Below are positions 62,410 to 64,000 of a DNA stretch of 64,000 nucleotides, one piece after another. The stretch's first letter is position 1. Each line of letters begins with the position of its first letter. This stretch comes from Holophagae bacterium (GTDB lineage: Bacteria > Acidobacteriota > Holophagae > Acanthopleuribacterales > Acanthopleuribacteraceae), in NCBI GenBank assembly GCA_030429565.1, contig JAUIFE010000009.1:186001-250000 (forward strand). The letters are read 5' to 3'. Position numbers and translations under genes: made by a program. A model generated the notes under the pieces. That model worked only from the letters and a program-made list of their open reading frames with translations. It was not told where the DNA came from and did no database searches.

Positions 62410-63102
62410 GTGTCCCATGATGTAATCTGGACGATTCTTCGCGTTTCGCTGACCGTGGCTGCCTGCGCCACCGCCGTCGCTTTGCCGTTTGCTGTCGCGG
62501 TTGCTTACCTGTTGGCGCGTTATCGTTTTCCCGGCAAAAGTTTGTTGGAAGCGCTGTGTGTAGCGCCCTTGGTGCTACCGCCGGTGGTGACCGGCTACCT
62601 ACTGCTCGTGTTGTTCGGCCGTTCCGGGGTGTTGGGCGCTTGGCTGGCGCAGATCGATGTGATTGTGCCGTTTACGTGGGGGGCGGCTGTCTTGGCCGCC
62701 GCCGTGACCGGATTCCCGTTGATGGTACGCGCCATTCGGTTGGCGATTGAGTTGGTCGATCCCGGTTTGGAAGCCGCCGCCGCCGGTTTGGGGGCCGCCC
62801 CTTGGCGTGTTTTCCTTGAAGTGACCTTGCCGTTGGCGGCGCCAGGTGTCTTGACCGGTGTGATGTTGGCCTTTGCCCGCTGTTTGGGCGAGTTTGGTGC
62901 CACGATCACCTTTGCCGGCAATATCGCCGGCGAAACGCGCACGATACCCCTCGCGATCTACACCTACTTGCAGCAGCCAGGCGCCGAAGGTCGCGTTTGG
63001 TGGTTGGTCGCTGTTTCGTTGGTGGTTTCTCTGGGGGCGCTGTGGGGTTCGGAAGTCTGTCAGCGCCGGTTGCAAGCGCGCTGGGGGCAAAGCGATGCTT
63101 GA
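62410..63102 (+). CDS. modB: Molybdate ABC transporter permease
   Basis: A 230-residue permease. About five or six membrane helices; the EAA-like loop is LEAAAAGLGAAPWRVFLEVTLP. Further text: LCVAPLVLPPVVTGYLLL and ARCLGEFGATITFAGNIAG, typical of ModB. GTG start at 62410 with AAAGGGTG upstream. Its end overlaps modC by 8 bases. Confidence 0.9.
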   Translation: MSHDVIWTILRVSLTVAACATAVALPFAVAVAYLLARYRFPGKSLLEALCVAPLVLPPVVTGYLLLVLFGRSGVLGAWLAQIDVIVPFTWGAAVLAAAVTGFPLMVRAIRLAIELVDPGLEAAAAGLGAAPWRVFLEVTLPLAAPGVLTGVMLAFARCLGEFGATITFAGNIAGETRTIPLAIYTYLQQPGAEGRVWWLVAVSLVVSLGALWGSEVCQRRLQARWGQSDA

Positions 63103-64000
63103 GCTTGATGTCGGCTTCGCACGGGGGCGTTTTGACCTAGACCTGCAGGCGCGCTCTGAGCAGCCTTTTGTCGGTGTGTTTGGTCCGTCCGGTTGCGGTA
63201 AGAGCACTTTGTTGGCGTTGATCGCCGGGTTACTGACGCCGCATTGCGGTCGCATTCAGGTCGGCGAGACCGTGCTTTTTGACCATGCCGCCGGTGTCAA
63301 CTTGCCGCCGCACCGACGCCGCATCGGGATGATTTTCCAAAATGCGCGCTTGTTTCCCCATAAAACCGTCGCCGCGAATTTGACCTACGGACACCGTTTG
63401 GTGCCGTTGTCGCAGCGTTTGATTGATCCCGATGAAGTGATTGCTTTGTTAGAACTGGAGCCTTTGTTAACGCGTCGACCTGCGTCGCTTTCGGGTGGGG
63501 AGGCGCAGCGCGTTGCCTTGGGGCGCGCCCTATTGTGTTCGCCTTGTTTGCTGTTATGCGATGAACCCCTGGCGGCATTGGACGGTCGTCGTAAAGCGCG
63601 TATCTTGCCGTTTTTGCGGCGGGTACGCGACCGTTTCAAAGTGCCGATGGTGTATGTCAGTCACGATCTACGGGAGCTGTTGCAGCTCGGTTCGCGGGTG
63701 TGGGTGATGGAGCAGGGACGCTTGACCGCTCATGGCGATTACTTGCGTGGCGAACTGGATCATTGGTTGCTGCCGCATGGTGGTGATCACACCCTGGTGA
63801 ACGTGGTGCGCGCTGAACTTGTCGGCCATTGCGAGCAAGAGGGCACGACGACCTTGGCACCGCTCGGGACCGGATCGCCACCGCCTTGGTCGGCCGCCCG
63901 TTTCGACGGTGCGCCGGGCGCGCGCGTGCTGGTGGCACTGGGCGCCGATGAAATTGCGCTAACGCCGACGGCCGTTCCCATGATTTCCATTCAAAACCAA
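63095..64000 (+). CDS. modC: Molybdate ABC transporter ATP-binding protein (partial)
   Basis: Open from ATG 63095 to the window end (302 codons, no stop). Walker A GPSGCGKST at 30-38, then IGMIFQNARLFPHKTVAANL, the signature LSGGEAQRVALGRAL, Walker B LLLCDEPLAALD, and the H-loop VYVSHDLREL. A C-terminal part begins about residue 230 and is probably the TOBE/Mop molybdate-sensing region. It powers uptake through ModB. modA-modB-modC order with overlaps shows one operon. Confidence 0.93.
   Translation, partial: MLELDVGFARGRFDLDLQARSEQPFVGVFGPSGCGKSTLLALIAGLLTPHCGRIQVGETVLFDHAAGVNLPPHRRRIGMIFQNARLFPHKTVAANLTYGHRLVPLSQRLIDPDEVIALLELEPLLTRRPASLSGGEAQRVALGRALLCSPCLLLCDEPLAALDGRRKARILPFLRRVRDRFKVPMVYVSHDLRELLQLGSRVWVMEQGRLTAHGDYLRGELDHWLLPHGGDHTLVNVVRAELVGHCEQEGTTTLAPLGTGSPPPWSAARFDGAPGARVLVALGADEIALTPTAVPMISIQNQ

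Overview
The window is about 64 kb of chromosome, fairly GC-rich by eye, from a Gram-negative heterotrophic bacterium. The envelope type is shown by a TonB-dependent receptor, lipoproteins, Wzy/Wzz-like polysaccharide genes and a LolA-like protein. An oxygen-using tryptophan 2,3-dioxygenase points to aerobic growth, and a hybrid CheA/CheW/CheB set points to taxis or surface behaviour. The gene mix (PQQ-type propellers, large secreted peptidases, DUF4388 and PilZ-receiver proteins) would suit Acidobacteriota (Holophagae-like) or a deltaproteobacterial lineage. That placement is inference, not proof.

Layout. 1-9 kb: secreted PQQ-type propellers, a LolA-like protein, and a two-gene operon of large exported paralogues. 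9-10.2 kb: gene-free and rich in palindromes. 10.2-13.6 kb: an M4 metallopeptidase with an inserted PA domain. 14.2-18.3 kb: a membrane/polyamine cluster of DUF4178, lipoprotein, DUF350 and membrane aminopropyltransferase. 18.3-23.1 kb (minus strand): a tryptophan/kynurenine-type operon of kynA, SDR, LLM flavin monooxygenase, aldehyde dehydrogenase and RidA-type deaminase. 23.4-27.4 kb: an antiporter with regulatory domains, a PilZ-receiver protein and YidD. 27.7-28.4 kb: a small protein plus a broken nucleotidyltransferase gene. 28.5-30.9 kb: a Fur-box-preceded ferric-citrate-type receptor. 31.2-38.7 kb: hybrid CheA, CheW, CheB, a GH113-like protein and a double-receiver histidine kinase. 38.7-41.4 kb: divergent Wzy-like and Wzz-like genes. 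42-50.2 kb: gpsA, a PF04392 binding protein, an M14 peptidase and a DUF4388 protein.

50.2-60.1 kb is a housekeeping block: prfB with its programmed frameshift, tRNA-Val, infC-rpmI-rplT, pheS-pheT, a coiled-coil protein, zapA, 6S RNA and a YmdB-type phosphodiesterase, followed by a half-length prepilin peptidase and a DUF445 protein. 60.5-64 kb holds a histidine-kinase-like protein without its phospho-acceptor histidine, directly followed by modA-modB-modC. modC runs off the window.

The most unusual items are: (i) a bipartite inverted intergenic repeat family present at two loci (41.4-42.0 and 51.4-52.1 kb), one copy reaching into the gpsA stop codon; (ii) a 32-bp near-perfect palindrome within a cluster of palindromes at 9.2-9.6 kb; (iii) the tryptophan operon, with an SDR lacking the usual Tyr/Lys and an LLM monooxygenase; (iv) a PheT that lacks the tRNA-binding domain; (v) a nucleotidyltransferase pair whose catalytic gene carries two single-base deletions.
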